Source: Actinomycetota bacterium (GTDB taxonomy: Bacteria; Actinomycetota; Aquicultoria; SURF-47). Taken from it: a DNA stretch of 64,000 nt. Both the position numbers and the translations under genes were made by a program. Positions 1-7,610 of the stretch are shown piece by piece; the stretch's first letter is position 1, and each line of letters begins with the position of its first letter. The stretch spans positions 1-64,000 of the forward strand of contig QZJE01000002.1 of assembly GCA_003599235.1 (NCBI GenBank). Direction: 5' to 3'. Under the pieces are notes generated by a model. The model saw only the letters and a program-made list of their open reading frames with translations. It was not told the origin of the DNA and ran no database searches.

Positions 1-1
1 A

Positions 2-742
2 AAAACACGTGTGGAAATCGGGATATCTCCTCATACTATATATACCGTTGAACAAAAATCGTTAAGAAAGCTGGCTGCTTTAGCAAGAAAACTTAACTTA
101 GATTTGTGCATGCATGTTGCAGAGTCTTCTTATGAGGTAAAGTATCTCAAGACAGGTTCAGGCCCCATTGTAGATATATTTAAGAATTATTTTCGACTGC
201 CTATTGAGATTAAACCGCCCTCGCCTAGCCCGGTAGCTTATCTGAAGCAAATGCGTCTACTGGGAAGTAATTTTTGTGCTGTTCATGCAGTAAAGGTAAA
301 TCAAACCGATCTTGAACTGCTAAAGCAAAACTGTTGCCAGGTTGTTTTATCACCTAGAAGCAATCTGTTTTTAGGAAACGGCCTTCCTAAGCTAAATCTA
401 TTTAGAAGAGTTTTTCCAGATTTTGCACTAGGTACTGATGGCCTGGGCAGTAATACCAGCTTAAATGTGGTAGCTGAAGCGGCATTGATAAAAGAAGAAT
501 TGCCTAGTTTTAGCTGTGAACACCTAGTAAAAACCCTAACAATTAACGGAGCCAAAGCATTAGGGCTGCGAAACATTACCGGCTCTATCGAAACAGGAAA
601 ATACGCAGATATCATCGCCATAAGTTTTAAAGACATGGATAAGACAAAAGATTTATTCGAAAATATTATTTTAGGCAACTGGAATCTTGTATTCTCCATG
701 GTTTCGGGCAGCAAATTATTTAGTTCAGCGAGTTTGAAGTAG
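2..742 (+). CDS. Amidohydrolase family protein (chlorohydrolase / aminodeoxyfutalosine- or SAH-deaminase-like), 5' truncated by window edge
   Basis: Reading frame is open to the window start (KTRVEIGISPHT...); HVAES, 'LGTDGLGSNTSLN' and 'GSIETGKYADIIAI' are typical of metal-dependent amidohydrolases. Confidence 0.75.
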   Translation, partial: KTRVEIGISPHTIYTVEQKSLRKLAALARKLNLDLCMHVAESSYEVKYLKTGSGPIVDIFKNYFRLPIEIKPPSPSPVAYLKQMRLLGSNFCAVHAVKVNQTDLELLKQNCCQVVLSPRSNLFLGNGLPKLNLFRRVFPDFALGTDGLGSNTSLNVVAEAALIKEELPSFSCEHLVKTLTINGAKALGLRNITGSIETGKYADIIAISFKDMDKTKDLFENIILGNWNLVFSMVSGSKLFSSASLK

Positions 743-792
743 TTAAGTTGAAGTGCTAAGATATAGTCTACTTTTAATTTGAGGTGTTTTAA

Positions 793-2685
793 TTGTTTAA
801 AAAGCTGTTAAAAAGTGGCGTTTTTTATTTTTTAATAATTGTCGTATCTATCACCGCAATAGGCTATATATTTAATACCCCCCAGCCTATGCATCTGAAA
901 TATTCTCAATTCGAAAAACTAGCAGAAGAGAAAAAAATAAGCGACGTAATAATTTACAACCAGCGCTTTGAAGTGCAGGGAAGTATTGGTAAGCGTCCGT
1001 TTGACGTTAACTATGGCGATATTGAGCAACCTATAAAAATATTAAAAGCTAACGGAATTAAGTACGATTTTGATACTTCGGCTCCCAGCATTAATTGGAC
1101 AGACGTATTTCCTTATCTACTACTTGGCGGAATACTAATATTTCTTTTTATGTTTATGCTCCAGCAAGTCCAGGGCGGTGGCAATAAAGTTATGTCATTT
1201 GGCAAAGCCAAAGCTAAGAAATTAAGCCAAGACCATCCTAAAACTACCTTTAAAGATGTTGCAGGGGTTGACGAAGCTGTTGAGGAGTTAGAGGAAATAA
1301 AAGATTTTTTATCCTCGCCGGGTAAGTTTTTAGCTCTCGGGGCTAAAATACCAAAAGGGGTATTACTATATGGGCCTCCGGGTTCCGGTAAAACCCTTTT
1401 GGCTAGGGCGGTGGCTGGAGAAGCAGGAGTGCCGTTCTTCTCGATAAGCGGCTCGGATTTTGTTGAGATGTTTGTTGGCGTTGGTGCTTCCAGGGTAAGG
1501 GATTTATTTGAGCAAGCAAAAATGCATGCCCCCTCGATTGTATTCATGGACGAAATAGATGCTGTCGGGCGTCAGCGCGGAGCAGGACTAGGCGGTGGTC
1601 ACGACGAAAGGGAACAAACACTTAACCAGTTATTGGTGGAGATGGATGGTTTTGATATCAAAGATAACGTTATCTTAATTGCCGCTACCAACCGTCCAGA
1701 CATATTAGACCCGGCTTTGCTTAGGCCTGGCCGTTTTGACAGGCAAATTGTGGTAGATAGGCCCGATCTTAAAGGCCGCATTAAAATACTAGATGTTCAT
1801 TCCCGTAATAAGCCGCTAGCTAAAGAAGTGGATTTGGAAGTGCTAGCCAGGCGTACACCCGGGTTTACCGGTGCAGATTTAGCTAATTTAATGAATGAAT
1901 CAGCACTGCTTACTGCCAGGCACAGAAAGAAAAAAATCGATATGAAAGAGTTAGAAGAGGCAATCGACAGAGTAGTGGCCGGCCCTGAGAAAAAGACGAG
2001 GCTTATAAGCGACAAAGAAAAAGAGGTAATTGCTTATCATGAATCTGGCCATGCTTTAGTAGCCCATACATTACCCAACACAGACCCTGTGCACAAAATA
2101 TCAATAATTCCTCGCGGACGTTCATTGGGGTACACTCTTACCTTGCCGGCTGAAGACCGTTATTTAATATCTAAATCTGAACTACTAGACCAGTTGGCTA
2201 TGCTCTTAGGCGGCCGGGTAGCTGAGGAGATAATTTTCCATGATGCTACCACAGGTGCTCAAGACGACTTGGATAGGGCAACTAAACTGGCCCGGAAGAT
2301 GGTTTGCGAATACGGAATGAGTGAGCAATTAGGGCCGCTTACACTAGGCCAGAAGCAAGATCAGGTCTTTTTAGGACGTGATTTAGCATCTAATCCTGAT
2401 TATAGCCAGGAAATAGCCTACGAGATTGATAAAGAGATTAGGCGTATTGTAGATGAGGGCTGGGATAAAGCTAAGCAGATCTTACAAGAAAATAAAGTGC
2501 AATTAGACACTATTGCTAAGTCTCTGATGGAGTTTGAGACTATCGAGAAAGAAGAGTTGATTAATCTCTTGAATGGTGAGCCTATCGAGAGGTTTAGAGA
2601 AGAAAAAGAGGCCTCTCTTAAAAAGCCTGTTAAGAAAAAACTGGGAGCCCGCGTTCCTGGCAAACTGCGTCCAGCAGAATCCTAA
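793..2685 (+). CDS. ftsH: ATP-dependent zinc metalloprotease FtsH
   Basis: Walker [12 protein letters not shown] region, HESGH zinc motif, two N-terminal TM segments; TTG start. Confidence 0.97.
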   Translation: MFKKLLKSGVFYFLIIVVSITAIGYIFNTPQPMHLKYSQFEKLAEEKKISDVIIYNQRFEVQGSIGKRPFDVNYGDIEQPIKILKANGIKYDFDTSAPSINWTDVFPYLLLGGILIFLFMFMLQQVQGGGNKVMSFGKAKAKKLSQDHPKTTFKDVAGVDEAVEELEEIKDFLSSPGKFLALGAKIPKGVLLYGPPGSGKTLLARAVAGEAGVPFFSISGSDFVEMFVGVGASRVRDLFEQAKMHAPSIVFMDEIDAVGRQRGAGLGGGHDEREQTLNQLLVEMDGFDIKDNVILIAATNRPDILDPALLRPGRFDRQIVVDRPDLKGRIKILDVHSRNKPLAKEVDLEVLARRTPGFTGADLANLMNESALLTARHRKKKIDMKELEEAIDRVVAGPEKKTRLISDKEKEVIAYHESGHALVAHTLPNTDPVHKISIIPRGRSLGYTLTLPAEDRYLISKSELLDQLAMLLGGRVAEEIIFHDATTGAQDDLDRATKLARKMVCEYGMSEQLGPLTLGQKQDQVFLGRDLASNPDYSQEIAYEIDKEIRRIVDEGWDKAKQILQENKVQLDTIAKSLMEFETIEKEELINLLNGEPIERFREEKEASLKKPVKKKLGARVPGKLRPAES

Positions 2686-2789
2686 TATCGCTCGGGGTCC
2701 TGTCGCTACAGTATCCCGTCGTGCTCAGATGTATCTTGCGCGCGCCGGGAGCCTTCTTCCGCGCTACCAATCGCACATTATTTATTACA

Positions 2790-2922
2790 GCTAGGAATAT
2801 TCTTTTGCAAAGTATTCGCAGGACAGCTAGCAAGGTCTCGCCGAAGGCGAGTAGCTGTCCGAGGTTAAGCGGCATTTACCGCTGGGTAAATGACCGCGGC
2901 TTGGAGAAAGAATATCCCTAGC
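2790..2922. ncRNA. Candidate structured RNA element, copy 1 (family not recognised)
   Basis: Outer stem GCTAGGAATATTCTTT/AAAGAATATCCCTAGC, long hairpin GGACAGCTA[gcaaggt]CTCGCC-gaa-GGCGAGTAGCTGTCC, third hairpin GCGGCATTTACC...GGTAAATGACCGC; core shared with 7223-7358. Confidence 0.6.
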
Positions 2923-2935
2923 TATTAACAAACTG

Positions 2936-2941
2936 TATAAT
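2936..2941 (+). promoter_or_regulatory. -10 box TATAAT placed 6 nt before cca ATG (possible leaderless start)
   Basis: TATAAT-tctcc-ATG; no Shine-Dalgarno between -10 and ATG. Confidence 0.45.
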
Positions 2942-2947
2942 ATCTCC

Positions 2948-4336
2948 ATGTCCAAGCTTTTTAAGTCTCAGCAGGAAAACATAAATAAACTGCTTAAAAA
3001 ACCGATTGTAACTCAGCTAAGTGGGCTTTTTACTGACGCTGGCAAAGAGCTTTATATTGTAGGGGGCAGTGTCAGAGATGCTGTTTTAGGCATCGAGCAT
3101 GACGATCTTGATTTTACTACTAATGCTTTACCAAAAGATATACTTAAAATCGTCAAGCCTTATGCTGACGAATTTTGGGATATTGGAGCTAAGTTTGGCA
3201 CAATAGGGCTGGAAAAAGGTGGGCTCAAAGTAGAAATTACCACCTATCGCTCAGAGGTTTATGAAAAAGAAAGCCGCAATCCCAAGGTCACTTTTTCTAA
3301 AACCATTGACGAAGATTTATTCCGGCGGGATTTTAGTATCAACGCCATGGCTATCAAGCTGCCCGAGGGAGATTTAGTCGACCCCAGCTTTGGCTTTAGG
3401 GATTTAGCCAAAGGGGTGCTTAAGACTCCATCTAATCCCATGAATAGTTTTAGCGATGACCCCCTTAGGATGCTTAGGGCTTGCCGTTTTGTAGCTACCT
3501 TTGACTTAGGTGTTGATAAGGAACTAGTTAGTGCTCTGGTAAAGTTAAAGGAACGGTTAGAGATAATATCTAAGGAGCGAATACGCGATGAGTTATCAAA
3601 AATGCTTTTAGCCAAAGATGTGGTTAAGGGTTTGCGTTTGATGGTAGAAACTGGGTTATCCGAATATATTGTACCGGAAGTGCCTAAATTAAAAATGGAA
3701 ATCCAGCCCCAGTTTTACCATAAAGATGTACTGGAGCATACTTACAGAGTGGTTAATTCTGTGCCCCAAGACTTAGTTACTAAGCTAGCTGCCTTACTTC
3801 ATGACATCGGCAAACCTGATACCAGGAGGTTGATTAAAGGAGAAGTGCATTTTTACGGTCATGATGTACTGGGCGCCAGGATGGCTAGAAAAAGGTTGTT
3901 TGAATTGCGGTTTCCTAAGAAGGTTATTGAGGATGTAAGTAAACTCATCCGTCTGCACTTAAGGCCGTATACTTACTATATGGGTTGGACTGATAGCGCT
4001 GTCAGGCGCTATGCTCGTGATGCCGGTGACTTATTATATAAGCTTAATGCTTTAGCTATTGCAGACTGCACTACCCGGATTCCCGGAAAAGCCAAGAAGA
4101 ACTTGGAGCTTATAAGAGACTTAGAAAAACGCATCAATATACTTGAGGAAGAGGAAGAATCAGCAAAAATCAGGCCACCTGTAGACGGGAATGAAGTGAT
4201 GGAATATTTGAAGATGAAACCCGGCCCTAAACTAGGGGAGATAATGAATATACTGCTTGAAGCAAGGTTGGATGAGAAAATTAAGAGTAAAGAAGATGCA
4301 TACAAGATGCTTGATAAGTGGAAGAAGGGCAGGTAA
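2948..4336 (+). CDS. cca: CCA tRNA nucleotidyltransferase / poly(A) polymerase family with HD domain
   Basis: 'YIVGGSVRDAVLG', 'DLDFTT', 'RRDFSINAMA', HD motif 'LLHDIGKP'. Confidence 0.9.
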   Translation: MSKLFKSQQENINKLLKKPIVTQLSGLFTDAGKELYIVGGSVRDAVLGIEHDDLDFTTNALPKDILKIVKPYADEFWDIGAKFGTIGLEKGGLKVEITTYRSEVYEKESRNPKVTFSKTIDEDLFRRDFSINAMAIKLPEGDLVDPSFGFRDLAKGVLKTPSNPMNSFSDDPLRMLRACRFVATFDLGVDKELVSALVKLKERLEIISKERIRDELSKMLLAKDVVKGLRLMVETGLSEYIVPEVPKLKMEIQPQFYHKDVLEHTYRVVNSVPQDLVTKLAALLHDIGKPDTRRLIKGEVHFYGHDVLGARMARKRLFELRFPKKVIEDVSKLIRLHLRPYTYYMGWTDSAVRRYARDAGDLLYKLNALAIADCTTRIPGKAKKNLELIRDLEKRINILEEEEESAKIRPPVDGNEVMEYLKMKPGPKLGEIMNILLEARLDEKIKSKEDAYKMLDKWKKGR

Positions 4337-4345
4337 AACCCTCTC

Positions 4346-4385
4346 CGTCATTGCGTGGAGGCCATAGGCCGACGTGGCAATCTCA
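4346..4385. repeat. Dispersed palindromic repeat CGTCATTGCg...GGCAATCTCA, copy A
   Basis: Shares CGTCATTGC...CGTGGCAATCTCA with 4649-4688; arms ATTGC/GCAAT complementary. Confidence 0.75.
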
Positions 4386-4589
4386 ATCCTTTAATAAGTC
4401 AACTAATTTCAGCATATCAGCGCCACTATTGCTAATCTCTTTAATTTTATTCCATACTTCAGGACAATGGGCCTCTTGCATGTTTAGCTTTTCTTTTATT
4501 AAGAGGTCGAGTTTCTTGCGTCCCTCTTTGGTATTCTCAATTCCCAATGCATCAAGCACTTCATCTAAGTGTCTAACATAGCAGGCCAT
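4383..4589 (-). CDS. Small hypothetical protein (68 aa) lying between two palindromic repeats
   Basis: Intact ORF with plausible amphipathic helical composition; no recognised family. Confidence 0.4.
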   Translation of the reverse strand: MACYVRHLDEVLDALGIENTKEGRKKLDLLIKEKLNMQEAHCPEVWNKIKEISNSGADMLKLVDLLKD

Positions 4590-4648
4590 GTGTACATGAT
4601 ATCAGAGGCAGCAAAGGCGGCAAAGGCAGTAGAGGCCAAAAACCTTCG

Positions 4649-4688
4649 CGTCATTGCAGGGAGACCGAAGGCCGCCGTGGCAATCTCA
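4649..4688. repeat. Dispersed palindromic repeat CGTCATTGC...GGCAATCTCA, copy B
   Basis: Similar to 4346-4385. Confidence 0.75.
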
Positions 4689-4742
4689 AATAAATTTAGA
4701 AAATAATTATTCGCTGTATGTTAAAATATACAAGTTGTTTTT

Positions 4743-4816
4743 GGCGCGGTGGCCGAGGAGTTAGGCAGAGGTCTGCAAAACCTCGTACAGCGGTGCAAGT
4801 CCGCTCCGCGCCTCCA
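4743..4816 (+). tRNA. tRNA-Cys (anticodon GCA), CCA encoded
   Basis: Acceptor GGCGCGG/CCGCGCC, anticodon loop CTGCAAA, T-arm GTGCAAGTC, 3' TCCA. Confidence 0.95.
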
Positions 4817-4939
4817 GCTAGAGATTAGAGGTTAGGGTTTAGAGATTAGTGGCCAATTGGATTCTTAACCATTTATTCGGTTGTTATTAATATCCAAATA
4901 AGAACTCGCCTCTAGCCTCTAGACTCTAATAACTAAATG

Positions 4940-5014
4940 GGGCGTTTAGCTCAGGGGTAGAGTGCTTCCTTGACGTGGAAGATGTCAGAGGTTCAAATCC
5001 TCTAACGCCCACCA
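4940..5014 (+). tRNA. tRNA-Val (anticodon GAC), CCA encoded
   Basis: Acceptor GGGCGTT/AACGCCC, anticodon stem CTTCC-TTGACGT-GGAAG, T-loop GTTCAAATC, ACCA end. Confidence 0.95.
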
Positions 5015-5112
5015 AACTTCGCTCCTTTGGAGCTTCGCTTGGCAAGCCAAATATAGAGCAATGCTTATCACTCGAACACTTTAGGACAAAGAAAACAATA
5101 ATTGTATTAATT

Positions 5113-5155
5113 ACCGGGATTCCCGGTGTTGTTGCAAATTACCGGGAATCCCGGT
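5113..5155. promoter_or_regulatory. Twin 15-bp palindromic operators overlapping a predicted promoter
   Basis: ACCGGGATTCCCGGT (5113-5127) and ACCGGGAATCCCGGT (5141-5155); -35 TTGCAA (5132-5137), 17 bp spacer, -10 TAAAAT (5155-5160), ATG at 5167. Confidence 0.6.
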
Positions 5156-5166
5156 AAAATACACTT

Positions 5167-6120
5167 ATGAAAATATTTCTGCCAAATAGTGCATTTATTG
5201 GAAACATAGATCCATTTTTAAGAGCGCTGGACTTGTCAAACTCTGATACATTAGAAATTACAACAAATAAAAGCTGGATTTCCATACATCCTGTGGTTTT
5301 ATCATTAGTCGCAGCTCTAGGCCTTAAAGCCAACCCGAAAGAGATTAAGTGCGATTCTCTTGAAGCAAAATCGATTCATTATCTAGAAAGGATGGGTTTA
5401 TTTAAATTTTTGGGTGTTAGGTCTGGAATAAACATTACCAAGCACGAACCAGCAGGTCGATTTATTCCTCTTACACAAATAAAAAATTCAAAAGAATTAT
5501 CTCGTTTTATTGAAGACATGATTCCCTTATTACACTTGGAACCAAAGCAAGCTGAGCCAATTCGTTATGTGGTTAGTGAATTAGTAAGAAATGTAATAGA
5601 GCACGCTGATTCTAGAGATGGAGCAATAGTATGTGCCCAGTATTATGCAAAAAGTAACCGAATTGCTATTGGAATTGTTGATACGGGCGTAGGGATTAAA
5701 AAGACTATTAACCAATCGTATCCCGCAGAAACATCTATGAAAGCTATTCAGTTAGCGTTAACACCTGGCATTACCGGTACAACGAATAGAGAGGGTGGGA
5801 CTGAACTTAATGCCGGGGCCGGGCTATTCTTTATTAAAACGATTGCTAAAGTAAATAGTGATTTGTTTATGGTTTATACGGGAAACGCCCTCTATAAATT
5901 ATTAAAAAGCACAACTAATAAATTATATTCTGATCCCCTTAGAGACAGGCATTCACAAGCAGAGGATTTGCCATTATTTAATGGCACCGTGGTTGGTATT
6001 GATATCTCTCTTGACGAAACGAAGGAATTTTCTGGAATACTAAGTCTTATTAGAGGGGTTTATGCACGGTCGGTTAAAGAAAGAAAAAAGGCAAGGTACA
6101 GGAAACCTAAATTTATATGA
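5167..6120 (+). CDS. STAS-like N-terminal region fused to GHKL (HATPase_c) ATP-binding domain protein
   Basis: GHKL motifs 'SELVRNVIEHA' (N box), 'IVDTGVGI' (G1), 'GGTELNAGAGLFFIKT' (G2); N-terminal 'IHPVVLSLVAALGL' STAS-like. Confidence 0.75.
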   Translation: MKIFLPNSAFIGNIDPFLRALDLSNSDTLEITTNKSWISIHPVVLSLVAALGLKANPKEIKCDSLEAKSIHYLERMGLFKFLGVRSGINITKHEPAGRFIPLTQIKNSKELSRFIEDMIPLLHLEPKQAEPIRYVVSELVRNVIEHADSRDGAIVCAQYYAKSNRIAIGIVDTGVGIKKTINQSYPAETSMKAIQLALTPGITGTTNREGGTELNAGAGLFFIKTIAKVNSDLFMVYTGNALYKLLKSTTNKLYSDPLRDRHSQAEDLPLFNGTVVGIDISLDETKEFSGILSLIRGVYARSVKERKKARYRKPKFI

Positions 6121-6404
6121 TTACTATTAAATTATTTGGGCAAACAGGTTCATTTGCAGAAAACAAAGATATAGCAAGAGATTTGAGAATCAAAGAGATT
6201 ATACCTGCTCTTGATAAAGGGGAAGACATTGTTCTTGATTTTACAAATGTTGAAGCAGCAACCCAGTCGTTTATCCATGCCTTAATTAGCGATTTAATAA
6301 GAAAATATGGTTATGAGATATTGGACAAAATAAGTTTTAAAAATTGTAATGAAACAATACAAAAGATCATTATGATAGTAACAGACTATATGCAAGAGAG
6401 TTGA
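6117..6404 (+). CDS. STAS-like domain protein (DUF4325-like), overlapping the ATPase gene
   Basis: 'DIVLDFTNVEAATQSFIHALISDLIRKYG' pattern; 4-bp overlap with upstream gene. Confidence 0.7.
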   Translation: MITIKLFGQTGSFAENKDIARDLRIKEIIPALDKGEDIVLDFTNVEAATQSFIHALISDLIRKYGYEILDKISFKNCNETIQKIIMIVTDYMQES

Positions 6405-6432
6405 GCTTGTTGTTAGAACATACCCCCAGGCC

Positions 6433-6504
6433 GGGCGTTTAGCTCAGGGGTAGAGTGCTTCCTTGACGTGGAAGATGTCAGAGGTTCAAATCCTCTAACG
6501 CCCA
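6433..6504 (+). tRNA. tRNA-Val (GAC), second copy lacking encoded CCA
   Basis: Body identical to 4940-5011 but followed by CAC instead of CCA. Confidence 0.85.
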
Positions 6505-6512
6505 CACTAATT

Positions 6513-7082
6513 ATGGATGAAACTTATGTCTTAAAAGCACAAAAAGAAATACGGACCTATGCTTACTTAATTATGGCTAGTTATGATTCTTTAGAGAAAG
6601 CTAGGCAAATCGAAGAAGGTAGTTTTTATCAGAGATTATCTGCACTTTTATTTTCTGCTTTTGCCCTAGAGGCATTCATGAATCATATTGGTGAGCGAAA
6701 GATAGAATTTTGGGAAGATATTGAGACAATTAACCCATTGTCAAAGTTACGTATCATCTACCATTACATGGGTTTAGATTTTGATAGTTCAAAGAGGCCG
6801 ATTCAAACAGTAAAGAAGATAAACAAATTAAGAAATTTTATGGTTCATGGTAAAACCATATGGGTTAAGAATGAAGGCTATAGAAAAACTTCAACATATC
6901 AAAAAGGTGAAAAATTAGTTGAAGCAAAATGGGAGAGATTATGCAATGATCAAAAAGAGTCTGAGGAAGCTGTAGAGGATATAAAATCAATAATAAATAA
7001 TATAGCTGATGTTGCTGGTATTGATAAGTTAATGTTATATAGCCCAAGTAGCGGTTCTTTTACTATTGGCAAGAAAACCTAA
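6513..7082 (+). CDS. HEPN-like domain protein
   Basis: Helical protein with 'KLRNFMVHG' = RX4H motif and 'FALEAFMNHIG'; the track start at 6468 lies inside the tRNA, ATG at 6513 preferred. Confidence 0.55.
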   Translation: MDETYVLKAQKEIRTYAYLIMASYDSLEKARQIEEGSFYQRLSALLFSAFALEAFMNHIGERKIEFWEDIETINPLSKLRIIYHYMGLDFDSSKRPIQTVKKINKLRNFMVHGKTIWVKNEGYRKTSTYQKGEKLVEAKWERLCNDQKESEEAVEDIKSIINNIADVAGIDKLMLYSPSSGSFTIGKKT

Positions 7083-7222
7083 AACTGGGGACATAAACCT
7101 AATTACGAAAGTATCTGGTTTCAAGTATCAAACTACTAATACGCTTTCTTGTTCTATCGCAAGTGGGTTTCTTCTTACCCACCCCTCCCTCCCCAAGTTG
7201 GGATTTTACTGAGCCAGCAACA

Positions 7223-7358
7223 GAGATTGGAGTATTGTTTTGTAAAGCATTCGCAGGACAGCTAGCATGGTCTCGCCATAGGCGAGTAGCTGTCCGAGAT
7301 TAAGCAGCATTTCACGCTGGGAAATGACTGCGGCTTGGAGAAATAATACACCAATCTC
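7223..7358. ncRNA. Candidate structured RNA element, copy 2 (family not recognised)
   Basis: Outer stem GAGATTGG.../...CCAATCTC plus GTATTgTTT/AAAtAATAC; core nearly identical to 2790-2922. Confidence 0.6.
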
Positions 7359-7418
7359 CAATACCATAACGCCTAATAATTGACTATAAAAGTCATCTTA
7401 AGTAAAATCCCAACTACC

Positions 7419-7610
7419 ATGTTATCCTTAGGACCGCAGGAAATAGTCGTAATTCTACTAGTAGTGCTAATGATTTTCGGCCCTTCAAAACTACCGGAAG
7501 TCATAAAATCGGTATTTTCTACTATGCGCAAATTAAGACAAGAGTTAGACAACATCACTAGCCAAATAGACATCGATGAAATCACCAAAGACAAGAAGGA
7601 CAAGAAGTAA
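7419..7610 (+). CDS. tatA: Sec-independent translocase TatA/TatB-like protein
   Basis: 'LGPQEIVVILLVVLMIFGPSKLPEVIKSV'; ATG 7419 gives the standard N-terminus. Confidence 0.85.
   Translation: MLSLGPQEIVVILLVVLMIFGPSKLPEVIKSVFSTMRKLRQELDNITSQIDIDEITKDKKDKK

Noticed and set aside
1113-1547. 144-aa minus-strand ORF inside ftsH, and similar antisense ORFs throughout the track (e.g. 301-714, 9408-9935, 46735-47268, 47811-48272)
   Set aside because: All are shadows of well-supported plus-strand genes; no independent coding signal.
2870-2905. Similarity of 'GGGTAAATGACCGCGG' to a T-box (GGGTGGTACCGCGG)
   Set aside because: The TGGNACC core is missing, copy 2 diverges to GGGAAATGACTGCGG, there is no aminoacyl-tRNA synthetase downstream, and the segment is explained by the third hairpin.
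2573-2921. Small ORFs 2573-2794, 2721-2921 and 2630-2875
   Set aside because: They cross the ftsH 3' end, a GC-rich spacer and the structured RNA element; the repeat's conservation is explained by base pairing, not codons.
4318-4581. 87-aa plus-strand ORF
   Set aside because: Antisense to the minus-strand 68-aa ORF and starts within a palindromic repeat; low-complexity Ser/Phe composition.
4743-4816. tRNA-Leu or tRNA-Ser because of the somewhat long D-arm region
   Set aside because: No long variable arm, and the anticodon loop CTGCAAA gives GCA = Cys.
4975-5157. ORF starting MEDVRGSNPLTPT
   Set aside because: It is a translation of the tRNA-Val 3' half; the same peptide appears at 6468 from the second tRNA copy.
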